NCBI GenBank assembly: GCA_002706265.1
Contig: PAKU01000037.1
Span: 62,001-126,000 of the forward strand
DNA length: 64,000 nt
From: Polycyclovorans sp.
Lineage (GTDB): Bacteria > Pseudomonadota > Gammaproteobacteria > Nevskiales > Nevskiaceae
Direction of reading: 5' to 3'
In this document: positions 19,164-30,434 of the stretch, one piece after another
How positions within the stretch are numbered: position 1 is the first letter of the stretch
How the letters are laid out: each line of letters starts with the position of its first letter
Translations under genes and position numbers: made by a program
The notes under the pieces: generated by a model
Seen by the model: only the letters and a program-made list of their open reading frames with translations
The model's database searches: none
Told to the model about the DNA's origin: nothing

Positions 19164-19735
19164 ATTTGTGGAAGACATGGGTGGCGGCAGGTTTTTGCGC
19201 CGCATTGATCGGCGCACTTGCCGGGGCGGGCCATGCGGCGGGGGCGGCCAAGATTGACGCGGCCAAGAGCCAGGTGACCGCAACGATTCGGCAGATGGGC
19301 GTGCCGGTGGAAGGCGCATTCAGGTCCGTGTCGGGCACGGTGCAGTTCGATCCTGCGGCACCCGAACGTGGTGCGGCGCGACTGGCAATCGACACCACCA
19401 CCTTCGACCTGGGCATGCGCGACTTCAACAAGGAAGTGGCCAAGGCCGAGTGGCTGGACAGCCAGCGCCACCCCGAAGCCGTGTTCACCGCCAAGGGGCT
19501 GAAGCCGCTCGGCGGTGCGCGCTACGAGGTCACGGGCACGCTCGAACTCAAGGGCAAGACGGTCGATCTGAGCACTGAAGTGACGGTGGCCGACGTCGAC
19601 GGCGGCCGTCGTTTCAGCGGTGCGTGGCCGCTCAAGCGGCAGGATTTTGACATTGGCAGCAGTGGCTGGGACGGGGTCATCGACGACACCGTGCTGGTCA
19701 CGTTCAGTATTTTTCAACCCCACGCAGCGCCTTGA
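19160..19735 (+). CDS. YceI-family periplasmic lipocalin-like protein (copy 1)
   Basis: A 191-residue exported protein with a signal peptide ending around GHAAGA and a YceI fold, a lipocalin-like barrel that binds polyisoprenoids such as ubiquinone-8 in characterised members. Landmarks are SQVTATIRQMGVPVEGAF, FDLGMRDFNKEVAKAEWLD (in place of the more usual DxHLxSxDFFD) and GTLELKGKTVDLS. ATG 19160 overlaps the cytochrome b561 stop, so the two are translationally coupled, consistent with a shared redox or quinone-related task. Confidence 0.92.
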   Translation: MNLWKTWVAAGFCAALIGALAGAGHAAGAAKIDAAKSQVTATIRQMGVPVEGAFRSVSGTVQFDPAAPERGAARLAIDTTTFDLGMRDFNKEVAKAEWLDSQRHPEAVFTAKGLKPLGGARYEVTGTLELKGKTVDLSTEVTVADVDGGRRFSGAWPLKRQDFDIGSSGWDGVIDDTVLVTFSIFQPHAAP

Positions 19736-19769
19736 GCGTCGCGCCTTGCTTGAACAACGGGAGTCATTC

Positions 19770-20354
19770 ATGAAAATTGCATCCATCGCCACCCTCACCG
19801 CCGTGTCCTTGGGACTTGGCGTGTCGCTGGCCAACGCGGCACCGGTCACCTACACCATCGATCCGTCGCACACCTATCCGTCCTTCGAGGCCCCGCACAT
19901 GGGTATTTCGTGGTGGCGTGGCAAGGTCAACAGCCGCGAGGGCAAGGTGGTTCTCGATCGCGAAGCGCAGACCGGCACCGTCGACCTCACCCTGGACGCA
20001 ACCAGCGTCGATTTTGGCCACGACAAGATGAATGAGCACGCCTTGAGCGAGGACTTTTTCAATGTCGCCGCGCACCCCACCATCACCTATACCGGCAAGA
20101 TCACCTTTGCCGATGGCGTGCCCAGCGGTGTCGACGGGCAAATGACGCTGTTGGGCAACACCCAGCCGCTGAAGCTGCAGATTGTCAGTTTCAAGTGCAT
20201 TGAGCATCCCTTGCTCAAGCGCGAAGTCTGCGGCGCCGATGCGGTGGGTCAGTTCAACCGTGCCGCGTTCGGAATGGACAAGTACGCCGATGGCCCGCTG
20301 GGCCAGGTGAAGCTGCGCATTCAGGCCGAAGCGCTGCGCGCCGAAGCCCCCTGA
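19770..20354 (+). CDS. YceI-family periplasmic protein (copy 2)
   Basis: A 194-residue YceI paralogue with a clean signal peptide ([20 protein letters not shown], then ANA-A). It carries the more typical [18 protein letters not shown] start, [21 protein letters not shown] and [16 protein letters not shown]. It lies 34 bases after copy 1, in the same operon. The two copies are clearly diverged in the acidic FFD segment, so they may bind different isoprenoid ligands; that is inference. Confidence 0.93.
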   Translation: MKIASIATLTAVSLGLGVSLANAAPVTYTIDPSHTYPSFEAPHMGISWWRGKVNSREGKVVLDREAQTGTVDLTLDATSVDFGHDKMNEHALSEDFFNVAAHPTITYTGKITFADGVPSGVDGQMTLLGNTQPLKLQIVSFKCIEHPLLKREVCGADAVGQFNRAAFGMDKYADGPLGQVKLRIQAEALRAEAP

Positions 20355-20443
20355 TTGCGGATTGCGACCGAAGCGGGCCGTTCCGGCGGCCTGCCTTTCG
20401 GCCCTGCGGGACGACACAAAGGCGACTTTGGCGCGCCGACATA

Positions 20444-20472
20444 TTGAGTCCCGCCCGCCACTCCCTTACACT
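20444..20472 (+). promoter_or_regulatory. Putative sigma-70 promoter of the infC operon
   Basis: TTGAGT (20444-20449) and TACACT (20467-20472) are separated by 17 bases, each matching 4 of 6 consensus positions. A transcript starting near 20479 would give a ~75-base leader before infC. Confidence 0.55.
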
Positions 20473-20553
20473 CACGCGTTGTTCGCGCCCTTTCGGGTGC
20501 AATGTGATGGTGGCCTTGGGTCACTGTTGAACCAAAACGAAGAGGATTTGAAC

Positions 20554-21072
20554 ATCGCTCAAGATCGTGATGACCGGCGCAACGGGGAGATCACCGCGCC
20601 GCGTGTACGGGTAATTGCAGAAGACGGCGAGCAGGTTGGCATCATGTTGACGCGCGATGCCATTGTGCGGGCAGAAGAAAACGGCATGGATCTGGTGGAA
20701 ATTTCCCCCAACGCCGAACCGCCCGTCTGCAAGATCATGGATTACGGCAAGTACCTTTATCAAAAGGACAAAGCCGCACATGCCGCCAAAAAGAAGCAGA
20801 AAATCACCCAGGTCAAGGAAATCAAGTTCCGGCCCGGGACCGATATCGGCGACTACCAGAACAAGATGCGGCAGATGCGCGGGTTTCTGGACGAAGGCGA
20901 CAAGATCAAGGTGACCTTGCGATTCCGCGGGCGCGAAATGGCGCACCAGGAACTCGGGCAACAGTTGATGGAGCGCATTCGCACCGACGTGGATGACATT
21001 GCCAGCGTTGAGTCCTTCCCGCGCATGGAAGGTCGTCAGGCGGTGATGATGCTGGCGCCGCGGCGCCGCTGA
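20554..21072 (+). CDS. infC: Translation initiation factor IF-3, probable ATC start
   Basis: IF-3 keeps 30S subunits free and proofreads initiator tRNA and start codons. The N-domain is seen from [37 protein letters not shown] and [18 protein letters not shown] are hallmark segments. No ATG lies at the proper start. AGAGGA (20541-20546) is 7 bases before ATC 20554 but only 1 base before TTG 20548, so ATC fits best; this gives 172 residues (E. coli 180). Rare AUU/AUC/AUA starts let IF-3 repress its own mRNA in other gammaproteobacteria. thrS is not upstream here. Confidence 0.93.
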   Translation: MAQDRDDRRNGEITAPRVRVIAEDGEQVGIMLTRDAIVRAEENGMDLVEISPNAEPPVCKIMDYGKYLYQKDKAAHAAKKKQKITQVKEIKFRPGTDIGDYQNKMRQMRGFLDEGDKIKVTLRFRGREMAHQELGQQLMERIRTDVDDIASVESFPRMEGRQAVMMLAPRRR

Positions 21073-21096
21073 TCCGGGTCGAAACAGTGTGTTGAC

Positions 21097-21213
21097 ACAG
21101 GCCCCCGTGGCCTGTTGTGGTGGGTAGTAAGCAGCAGGCGGTACGGGTTGAGTGCAGACGCCAGCAGGCGCTGCGCACAAACAAAGAAGCCCTTCCGAAT
21201 GGTTTGGAAGGCT
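21097..21213 (+). promoter_or_regulatory. Structured infC-rpmI intergenic leader
   Basis: The 199 bases between infC and rpmI hold two inverted repeats: ACAGGCC/GGCCTGT (21097-21103, 21109-21115) and AGCC(C)TTCC/GGAAGGCT (21188-21196, 21206-21213). In E. coli the corresponding leader binds L20 to repress rpmI-rplT. The position fits that role, but the L20 pseudoknot has not been modelled here. No T-tract follows either hairpin. Confidence 0.45.
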
Positions 21214-21271
21214 CGGCCAGCTCCCGGGGGCGGGATGCGAAGCCGGTTTACGTCATAAAGGAGTTTTACCC

Positions 21272-21469
21272 ATGCCCAAGATCAAAACGATCAAGAGCGC
21301 GGCGAAGCGTTTTGCCAAAACCGGCAAAGGCGGCTTCAAGCGCGGCCAGGCGTACAAGCGCCACATTCTCACCAAGAAATCGGCCAAGCGGATTCGTCAG
21401 CTTCGCGGCACCTCGCAGGTGGCTGCGGTGGACGTTCGTGAAGTGCGGCAAATGCTGCCCTACGCCTGA
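21272..21469 (+). CDS. rpmI: 50S ribosomal protein L35
   Basis: A 65-residue, highly basic bL35 with the standard [20 protein letters not shown] start and [15 protein letters not shown] core. AAAGGAG lies 8 bases before ATG 21272. It sits in the conserved infC-rpmI-rplT operon, 19 bases before rplT. Confidence 0.98.
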   Translation: MPKIKTIKSAAKRFAKTGKGGFKRGQAYKRHILTKKSAKRIRQLRGTSQVAAVDVREVRQMLPYA

Positions 21470-21488
21470 TCACTGAGGAGAATATTCA

Positions 21489-21845
21489 ATGGCAAGAGTC
21501 AAACGTGGTGTCACGGCGCGTGCGCGCCACAAGAAAGTCCTTAACAAGGCGAAAGGTTATTACGGCGCCCGCTCACGCGTGTTCCGCGTGGCCAAGCAGG
21601 CGGTCATCAAGGCAGGGCAGTACGCCTATCGTGACCGTCGCGTCAAGAAGCGCGAGTTCCGCTCCCTGTGGATCGTCCGCATCGGTGCGGCCAGTGTCGA
21701 AAATGGTCTGAGCTACAGCCGCTTCATTCATGGCTTGAGCAAGGCCAACATCGAGCTCGACCGCAAGGTGCTGGCCGATTTGGCCGTGCATGACAAGCCG
21801 GCGTTCGCCAAGCTCGTCGAGCAGGCCAAAGCCGCCATCGCTTGA
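21489..21845 (+). CDS. rplT: 50S ribosomal protein L20
   Basis: A 118-residue bL20, an early assembly protein of the large subunit that binds 23S rRNA and, in E. coli, represses its own operon through the rpmI leader. [18 protein letters not shown] and [19 protein letters not shown] are diagnostic. AGGAGAA precedes the ATG. A strong terminator follows before pheS. Confidence 0.98.
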   Translation: MARVKRGVTARARHKKVLNKAKGYYGARSRVFRVAKQAVIKAGQYAYRDRRVKKREFRSLWIVRIGAASVENGLSYSRFIHGLSKANIELDRKVLADLAVHDKPAFAKLVEQAKAAIA

Positions 21846-21914
21846 AGCCGCAAGGTTGAACGGCACGGCGGCCTTCGGCCCGTCGCAGCTGTCTCAACCG
21901 GGTTGTGTTAGGTC

Positions 21915-21944
21915 AAAAGGGTGGCTGGTTCAGCCACCCTTTTT
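21915..21944 (+). terminator. Rho-independent terminator after rplT
   Basis: A perfect 12-bp stem AAAGGGTGGCTG/CAGCCACCCTTT (21916-21927, 21931-21942) with a 3-base loop and T-tract, 42 bases before pheS. It should limit read-through from the ribosomal genes into pheST or, with an upstream leader, serve as an attenuator. Confidence 0.93.
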
Positions 21945-21986
21945 CGTTGGCGATCGACGCGGGGCGTCACGCATGGAGTTTGGGGA

Positions 21987-22991
<1,005 letters not shown>

Positions 22992-23044
22992 GTTTGCCGG
23001 TGCGGACGCGGTCCGTGCGGGTCGATGTCACGAGTATCTGAATC

Positions 23045-25414
23045 ATGAAACTGAGTCTGAACTGGCTGCGTGAATGGGTGGCGTTCGATGAGGCGCCCGC
23101 AGACCTGGCCACCCGACTGACGCTTGCCGGGCTGGAAAGTGAAGTGCTGCCCCAGGGCGACACGCGCCTCGCCGGCGTGGTGGTCGGGCAGATCACCGCC
23201 GCAGTGCCGCACCCGCAGGCCGATCGTTTGCAGGTGTGCACGGTTGATATCGGCCGGGCCGCTGCCTTGAGCATCGTCTGCGGTGCCAGCAATGCGCGGG
23301 TCGGGATTCGGGTGCCCTGTGCAACCGTGGGCGCGGTGTTGCCCAATGGCATGACCATCACCCAGGCGACACTGCGCGGGGTGGACAGCGCCGGCATGCT
23401 CTGCTCGGCCGAAGAACTGGGCCTGGTCGACAAGGCTGATGGCCTGCTCGAACTCGACGAAACCGCCCGGCCCGGCGCGGCGGTGGCCGATCATCTGGCA
23501 CTCAATGATGCGGTGTTGGCGCTGGAACTGACCCCCAATCGCGGCGACTGCCTGTCGGTATTGGGGCTGGCCCGCGAAGTCTCGGCGCTCACCGACATTC
23601 CCATGCGGCGCCCCAGCCTGCCGCCCGCCGTGGTGGTCGGCGACAAGGTGCTCAAGGTCGATGTGGCCGACGCCGAGGCCTGCCCGCTGTATGCGGGGCG
23701 CATGATCACGCGCCTGAAGCCGGGGCGGCGCACGCCCGACTGGATGCGTGAGCGCCTGCGCCGCAGCGGCATTCGCTGCATCCACCCGATTGTCGACATC
23801 ACCAATTTCGTGATGATGGAACTGGGTCAGCCCATGCACGCTTTCGACCTCGCCAAGCTGCAGGGCGGGGTGACGGTTCGCCGCGCCACAGCGACCGAGT
23901 CGCTGACCCTGCTCAACGACCAGACCGTTGCGCTGGCCAACGAGGAGCTGGTGATTGCCGATGAATCGGGCCCCATCGCACTGGCGGGCGTCATGGGCGG
24001 CAAGGCGTCTTCCGTAGCGCGCGAGACCGACGCCATTTTTCTGGAGTCGGCGCTGTTTTCACCGCCTGCGGTGGCGGGCACGGCGCGGCGTCACAAGCTG
24101 CACTCCGACGCTTCACACCGGTTCGAGCGCGGTGTCGACCCGGCGTTGCAGCGCATCGCGCTGGACCGCGCAAGCCAGCTCATCGTGCAGATCTGCGGCG
24201 GTGAGGTGCATCCCATCACCCAGGCCGGCCGCCACCAGCCCGAGCTGACCGGCATCAATCTGCGACAGACGCGCATTGACCGCTTGCTGGGGATCGCTGT
24301 GCCGCCGAAGCAGGTCGAAGCCTTGCTCGGCCGCTTGGGCATGACCCTGCGCCACGAGCGGGGGGGCAGTTGGCAGGTCAAGATGCCTAGCCACCGCACC
24401 GATCTGCGGCTGGAAGTGGACCTGATCGAAGAGATCGCGCGGCTGATGGGCTACGACCAGATCGCAGCACAGCCCTATGCCGCGGCGCTGGCGCCGGCGC
24501 CGCTGCCCGAGCGACTGCAGCCCTTGAGCCGGGTGCGGGACGTGCTGGTGGCCCGGGGCTGGCAAGAAGTGGTCACGCTGGCCTTCACCGACGCCGGCGC
24601 CCAGGCGGGCCTGATGCCGAATGCCGCCCGCGTTGCGGTCGACAATCCCATTGCCGAAACGCTGGGCGAGCTGCGCGCCAGCCTCTGGCCCGGCCTGCTG
24701 CAAACCTATCGTCTCAACTTGCAACGCCAGGCCTTGCGGCAACGGCTGTTCGAGATCGGGGTCTGTTTCGCGGCCGCCGCCGAGGGCTTCGAGGAGCACG
24801 AAGTCATCGGCGGATTGCTGAGCGGCACGGCCGCAACCGAGCAATGGGACCAGCCCGATCGCCCTGTCGATTTCTTTGACCTCAAGTCGGATCTGGAGGC
24901 GCTGTTCGGGCCCTTGGCCGCGCAACTGACCTACGTCGCCACCGCACATCCGGCGCTGCATCCGGGGCAGTCGGCGCAGTTGCGTCTGGGTGATCGCCCG
25001 GTGGGCTGGGCGGGCCGCATCCATCCGGCGCAGCAACAGGCCCTGGACCTGCCCGAGGCCGTTCTGATGTTCGAAGTCAGTGCCGGTGCCGTGCGTGAGC
25101 GGGGTGTTCCGCGTGCCCAGGCGCTGTCGGAGTATCCGTCGAGCCGGCGTGACCTGGCCTTGGTGGTTGCCGAGACCTTGCCGGTGCAGGCCTTGGTTGA
25201 TTGCGCGCGCGCGCGCGCCGACATTCCGCTGGTCGATGTGAAAGTGTTCGATCTTTACCGCGGCGAGTCTGTGGGCGAGGGCTTCAAAAGTGTTGCGATC
25301 GGTTTGATTTTCAACGACTATTCACGCACGCTGAAAACTGAAGAAGTCGACCAATGCGTGGCGGCGCTGCTGGAACAATGGAAGGTCCAATGCCAAGCAA
25401 CGGTTCGTGCCTGA
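23045..25414 (+). CDS. pheT: Phenylalanyl-tRNA synthetase beta subunit
   Basis: The 789-residue beta subunit of the alpha2-beta2 PheRS. An N-terminal OB-fold tRNA-binding domain (about 40-150, with [21 protein letters not shown]) is followed by B3/B4 editing ([22 protein letters not shown]), B5, the catalytic-like core and a C-terminal anticodon-binding domain ([29 protein letters not shown]). Intact, with usual length (E. coli 795). It begins 53 bases after the pheS stop. Confidence 0.97.
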   Translation: MKLSLNWLREWVAFDEAPADLATRLTLAGLESEVLPQGDTRLAGVVVGQITAAVPHPQADRLQVCTVDIGRAAALSIVCGASNARVGIRVPCATVGAVLPNGMTITQATLRGVDSAGMLCSAEELGLVDKADGLLELDETARPGAAVADHLALNDAVLALELTPNRGDCLSVLGLAREVSALTDIPMRRPSLPPAVVVGDKVLKVDVADAEACPLYAGRMITRLKPGRRTPDWMRERLRRSGIRCIHPIVDITNFVMMELGQPMHAFDLAKLQGGVTVRRATATESLTLLNDQTVALANEELVIADESGPIALAGVMGGKASSVARETDAIFLESALFSPPAVAGTARRHKLHSDASHRFERGVDPALQRIALDRASQLIVQICGGEVHPITQAGRHQPELTGINLRQTRIDRLLGIAVPPKQVEALLGRLGMTLRHERGGSWQVKMPSHRTDLRLEVDLIEEIARLMGYDQIAAQPYAAALAPAPLPERLQPLSRVRDVLVARGWQEVVTLAFTDAGAQAGLMPNAARVAVDNPIAETLGELRASLWPGLLQTYRLNLQRQALRQRLFEIGVCFAAAAEGFEEHEVIGGLLSGTAATEQWDQPDRPVDFFDLKSDLEALFGPLAAQLTYVATAHPALHPGQSAQLRLGDRPVGWAGRIHPAQQQALDLPEAVLMFEVSAGAVRERGVPRAQALSEYPSSRRDLALVVAETLPVQALVDCARARADIPLVDVKVFDLYRGESVGEGFKSVAIGLIFNDYSRTLKTEEVDQCVAALLEQWKVQCQATVRA

Positions 25415-25430
25415 CCACACGGGGAACGCG

Positions 25431-25724
25431 GTGGCACTGACAAAAGCTGAACTTGCCGAAGCGTTGTTCGATGAACTCGGCCTCAACAAGCGAGAGGCCA
25501 AGGAATTTGTTGACCTGTTCTTCGAGACGCTGCGCAACTGTCTCGAAAAGGGGGGCGAGGTCAAACTCTCGGGCTTCGGCAATTTCGAACTGCGCACCAA
25601 GAACAGCCGTCCCGGTCGCAACCCCAAGACCGGCGAAGAGATTCCCATCTCCGCGCGGCGCGTGGTGACCTTTCGGCCCGGCCAAAAATTGCGACTGAGG
25701 GTGGACGTTGATGCGCGCACTTGA
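25431..25724 (+). CDS. ihfA: Integration host factor alpha subunit
   Basis: A 97-residue DNA-bending nucleoid protein, partner of Ihf[30 protein letters not shown] and [22 protein letters not shown] (with the intercalating Pro) are diagnostic of IHF-alpha rather than HU. GTG 25431 yields M-ALTK like E. coli and has GGGGAAC upstream; a GTG at 25407 overlapping the pheT stop is in frame but gives a non-conserved extension. Downstream of pheT as in other gammaproteobacteria. Confidence 0.95.
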   Translation: MALTKAELAEALFDELGLNKREAKEFVDLFFETLRNCLEKGGEVKLSGFGNFELRTKNSRPGRNPKTGEEIPISARRVVTFRPGQKLRLRVDVDART

Positions 25725-26112
25725 AACCCCCACCGCAGCGCTGCCCGAGATCCCCGACAAGCGCTATTTCGCCATCGGCGAGGTGGCCACCCTGTGCGAC
25801 GTGCGTCCGCACGTACTGCGGTACTGGGAGCAGGAGTTTCCGCAACTCAAGCCGCTGAAGCGCCGTGGCAATCGTCGTTACTACCAGCAGGCTGACGTGC
25901 AGATGGTGCGGACGATTCGCAGTCTGCTCTACGAGGAGGGGTTCACCATCACCGGCGCCCGCCAGCGGCTACGGGATCTGCAGCGCGCCACCCTGGCCGA
26001 ATCTGGCCAACCGGCGGCTTCTGCGCGGCAGGATCGGCAGACCGAAATCGGTCACCTGCGTGACGAACTGGAATCATTGCTGCGGTTGCTTCCGGGTCAG
26101 CCACCGCGCTGA
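25711..26112 (+). CDS. MerR-family transcriptional regulator
   Basis: A 133-residue MerR-type regulator with a winged HTH at about 17-85 ([42 protein letters not shown]) and a short C-terminal coiled coil. It lacks metal-binding Cys residues, so the ligand is unknown. Overlaps ihfA by 14 bases. This unnamed MerR gene after ihfA is a conserved gammaproteobacterial arrangement. TTG 25708 is directly before the ATG. Confidence 0.92.
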   Translation: MRALETPTAALPEIPDKRYFAIGEVATLCDVRPHVLRYWEQEFPQLKPLKRRGNRRYYQQADVQMVRTIRSLLYEEGFTITGARQRLRDLQRATLAESGQPAASARQDRQTEIGHLRDELESLLRLLPGQPPR

Positions 26113-26142
26113 AATAAAGCTGCGGTCACGGCGACAGCGCGG

Positions 26143-26148
26143 TATAAT
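26143..26148 (+). promoter_or_regulatory. -10 element of tRNA-Pro promoter
   Basis: A perfect TATAAT is followed by a GC-rich discriminator (CTGCGC) and lies 21 bases before the tRNA. The -35 region is poor (CTGCGG at 26120-26125). Confidence 0.6.
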
Positions 26149-26169
26149 CTGCGCTCTTGTGGTGTGTGT

Positions 26170-26246
26170 CGGGGCGTAGCGCAGCTTGGTAGCGCACCTG
26201 CCTGGGGGGCAGGGGGTCGTAGGTTCGAATCCTATCGCCCCGACCA
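26170..26246 (+). tRNA. tRNA-Pro (anticodon GGG)
   Basis: A complete cloverleaf: acceptor CGGGGCG/CGCCCCG, discriminator A, encoded CCA (26244-26246), anticodon stem CCTGC/GCAGG around loop CTGGGGG (anticodon GGG), and T-loop TTCGAAT. It decodes CCC and CCU. Confidence 0.97.
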
Positions 26247-26273
26247 ATTCACCATAAGCATCAATATCTCGAT

Positions 26274-26300
26274 GGCGCCCCTGAGGCGCCGTTTTGTTTT
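26274..26300 (+). terminator. Terminator of tRNA-Pro transcript
   Basis: GGCGCC stem arms (26274-26279, 26285-26290) with a CCTGA loop are followed by GTTTTGTTTT. The ~360 bases between here and grxD hold no other recognised feature. Confidence 0.8.
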
Positions 26301-26661
26301 CGGGGTCGCGTTTCGCAGTGTGGGTCCCGTCGCTTGGGGCGGGATGACGGCAGCGCCATGTCATGCAATGCAGGGCCCGGTCACGCTCCATTTGAATGCC
26401 CATGATCTGTGATGGCGGCCTCATATTTTCCAGGGCGCTCGGTGCTATGATCGCGCCCCGAGGCAGTGCGGTGCAGGCTTGAGGCGCGGCACTCGGATCG
26501 ATTCGGGGGCATGCCAAACCTCAGGCCAGCGCTCAATGAACGCTCACCGAAAATGGTTGTCTGACCCAGAATCGCTTACGGCACGCACCTTGCAAGGCCG
26601 TGCTCAGGTGGCCCAGTCAGGTCGCACCGTTAATCAAACTCATATCGCACGCGAGGCCAAG

Positions 26662-26991
26662 ATGGACGCACTCGAACGCATCAAGCAGCAAGTCACCGAC
26701 AACCCGGTGATGCTTTACATGAAGGGTTCTCCCGATTTCCCGCAGTGTGGTTTTTCCGCACGTACGGTGGGCGCGCTCAAATCCTGTGGCGTGCCGTTTG
26801 GGTACATCAATATTTATGAGGACGAAGAGGTTTATCGGGCGCTGCCGAAATTTGCGAATTGGCCGACCTTCCCCCAACTGTACGTGAAGGGTGAGTTGAT
26901 CGGCGGCTGCGACATCACGCTCGACCTTTTTCAATCTGGAGAATTGCAGAAGATGCTCGAAGAGGCGTCTTCTCAGAGCCAGACCAACTGA
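26662..26991 (+). CDS. grxD: Monothiol glutaredoxin Grx4
   Basis: A 109-residue monothiol glutaredoxin with the CGFS active site (PDFPQCGFSARTVG) that binds a [2Fe-2S] cluster with glutathione and works with BolA in iron-sulfur trafficking. FANWPTFPQLYVKGELIGGCDI is the glutathione-binding part. The start at 26662 (MDALERIKQQ) is standard; the frame is open 60 codons further upstream without resemblance to the family. A terminator follows. Confidence 0.96.
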   Translation: MDALERIKQQVTDNPVMLYMKGSPDFPQCGFSARTVGALKSCGVPFGYINIYEDEEVYRALPKFANWPTFPQLYVKGELIGGCDITLDLFQSGELQKMLEEASSQSQTN

Positions 26992-27007
26992 GCTGAGTCC
27001 GCGCTCG

Positions 27008-27041
27008 AAAAAAGCCGCCTACGTTCGTTGGCGGCTTTTTT
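27008..27041 (+). terminator. Rho-independent terminator of grxD
   Basis: A-rich lead, stem GCCGCC/GGCGGC (27014-27019, 27030-27035) with inner ACG/CGT pairs, then a run of T. Confidence 0.93.
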
Positions 27042-27078
27042 GTTGCCCGCAGCGCGGGCTGATGACGTTGTGCTGTGC

Positions 27079-27885
27079 TTACGCGGGCCTGCCGTGCATC
27101 CGGGCCTTGCCGGCCACATCCTTGGCGAACTGCTGGGCGACGCGGCCGGATCGTGAGCCCCGCATCAACGCCCAACGCTGCGCACGCACGGCAAGGTCAT
27201 CATCCCAGTGGGCATGGCCAAACGCGTTCAGATGATGTCGCACGGCGTCGAGGTATTGCGACTGGCTGAAGGCATGGAACGACAGCCAAAGCCCGAAGCG
27301 CTCCGACAGGCTCACCGTGGACTCGGTGGACTCACCGGGGTGAAGCTCGTCCTTTTCCCAGTGGTATTCCTCATTGTCGGATTTGAGGCTGGGCATCAGA
27401 TAGCGGCGGTTGCTGGTGGCAACGATCAGGACGTTCTCGACCGGCGCGTCCAGGCCGCCGTCCAAGGCCGTCTTCAGTGCTGTCAGCGCCGGATCGTGTC
27501 GCCCCACGCTGAAGTCGTCGACGTATAGCAAGAAGCGTTCATCGCGGTCGCGCAGCGGTGAGACGATGTCGGGTAGGTCGGTCAGGTCGTGGGGCGAAAC
27601 CTCGATGCCGCGCAAGCCGTCGCGGGCGTGGCGGGCGAGGCCGGCTTTGACCAGTGACGACTTGCCGGTGCCGCGCGCGCCGGTGAGCAGCGTGTGGTTG
27701 GCAGGGTGGCCCGCGACAAACTGCGCAAGGTTGTCAAAGAACTGCAGTTTGGCGCGATCAATGCCCAGCAGGCCGTCGGCCTCGATGCGGTGCAGATGGG
27801 GGATGGGCTGGAAGCCGCCGTTGCGCCAGCGCCACGCCAGCGTATCGGGCACGTCCAGGCCCTGCCGTTCTTGATAGGTGTCCAT
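27079..27885 (-). CDS. DUF815-family P-loop ATPase
   Basis: A 268-residue AAA-like ATPase of the DUF815 family, related to DnaA/IstB-type ATPases but without a known function. Walker A is GARGTGKSS (about 67-75), a Walker B-like LLYVDDF follows, then sensor-1 IVATSNRRYLMP and a C-terminal RAQRWALMRGSRSGRVAQQF with an Arg-finger candidate. No partner gene lies nearby. It converges with grxD. Confidence 0.9.
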   Translation of the reverse strand: MDTYQERQGLDVPDTLAWRWRNGGFQPIPHLHRIEADGLLGIDRAKLQFFDNLAQFVAGHPANHTLLTGARGTGKSSLVKAGLARHARDGLRGIEVSPHDLTDLPDIVSPLRDRDERFLLYVDDFSVGRHDPALTALKTALDGGLDAPVENVLIVATSNRRYLMPSLKSDNEEYHWEKDELHPGESTESTVSLSERFGLWLSFHAFSQSQYLDAVRHHLNAFGHAHWDDDLAVRAQRWALMRGSRSGRVAQQFAKDVAGKARMHGRPA

Positions 27886-27917
27886 GGGGGCGATTGTCTC
27901 AGTCCCTTGCGTTCAAA

Positions 27918-27950
27918 ATCCATCCATCCATTCATCCAGCCAACCATCCA
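27918..27950. repeat. Imperfect CATC tetranucleotide run
   Basis: Seven or so CATC/CATT/CAGC/CAAC units between the DUF815 and ettA genes. The 268-base gap (27886-28153) is otherwise featureless by eye. The run could be a slippage-prone microsatellite in the DUF815 promoter region. Confidence 0.6.
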
Positions 27951-28153
27951 CGCCATGTCAGCGGCGTCATCGCTCGGTGTGGCGCAGCCCGGGGATCAGC
28001 GCGCGGCGCATGCGCACTGAACGTCGCTGAACGGGGCAAGGCCAAACGGGCGTCGACAGGCGGGCGACCGCAGGTGCAAGCAGATGCTGACCCCGTGTCT
28101 GCGCAGAGCAAACAGGCCGGCGGTGCGCCGGGCCTTGCCGCTCAGTGGCGTGA

Positions 28154-29818
<1,665 letters not shown>

Positions 29819-29899
29819 GGACGCCTTGATGCTGTGGTTGAAACGAGGGCCGCATTATCCGGGTCTGTTGCAGGCTTGTCATTGCCCGCGGGCGATGGT

Positions 29900-29931
29900 T
29901 TGACCTCAAATGATTGAAGTCATACCATTTG
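29900..29931 (+). promoter_or_regulatory. Putative marR promoter with overlapping CAAATG/CATTTG operator
   Basis: TTGACC (29900-29905) and TACCAT (29923-29928) are 17 bases apart. An inverted pair CAAATG (29907-29912)/CATTTG (29926-29931) overlaps them, and CAAATG recurs over the start codon (29936-29941). The predicted transcript start (~29935) is only a few bases before the ATG, so the mRNA could be nearly leaderless. Autorepression is inferred. Confidence 0.45.
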
Positions 29932-29938
29932 GCATCAA

Positions 29939-30403
29939 ATGAAAACGCACCTGCCGCCGCCCGAGCTGTTGACCGTGACCCGCGCCCTGCGGCGCCTCGC
30001 GCAGGCACTGGACACACAGTCCAAGCATCTGGAAGTTAGATCTGGCATGACCGCCTCACAGTGGTTGTGTCTGCAGGCCCTGGCGCAATCCAGCACGCCG
30101 CTGTCGGCGCGTGAACTGGCGGACTGGGTGAGCCTGACGCCGGGCACCATCAGCCCGGTGCTGGATCGCCTTGAAGCCAAGGGCTGGGTGCGGCGTACCC
30201 GCTCGGCCGAAGACCGGCGACGCATCGATCTGGAAATCACCGACACCGGGCGAACGCAATGGCAGAACGCGCCCGGCGTGTTGCCCGAGACCGGCGTGGC
30301 CCAGTTCGCGGCCCTGGGTGATGCACGGCGCAAGGCCTTGGCGCACGCGCTTGACGATTTGACGGCGCTGCTGGCGCCAAGGAGCCCACGCGCGACCGAT
30401 TGA
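29939..30403 (+). CDS. MarR-family regulator upstream of the NAGGN cluster
   Basis: A 154-residue MarR-type winged-HTH repressor. The recognition region is SARELADWVSLTPGTISPVLDRLEAKGWVRR with the wing SAEDRRRIDLEIT. A MarR gene in the same place precedes asnO-ngg in Pseudomonas aeruginosa, so regulation of osmolyte synthesis is a reasonable inference. It ends 31 bases before asnO in the same direction. No Shine-Dalgarno is visible before ATG 29939. Confidence 0.9.
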   Translation: MKTHLPPPELLTVTRALRRLAQALDTQSKHLEVRSGMTASQWLCLQALAQSSTPLSARELADWVSLTPGTISPVLDRLEAKGWVRRTRSAEDRRRIDLEITDTGRTQWQNAPGVLPETGVAQFAALGDARRKALAHALDDLTALLAPRSPRATD

Positions 30404-30434
30404 CGGTTTGCGCACCCACTCAAGAGGAAGATTT

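Noticed and set aside
27918..27950. CATC run as a CRISPR-like array
   Set aside because: Units are four bases long and imperfect, with no spacer pattern; it is a microsatellite at most.
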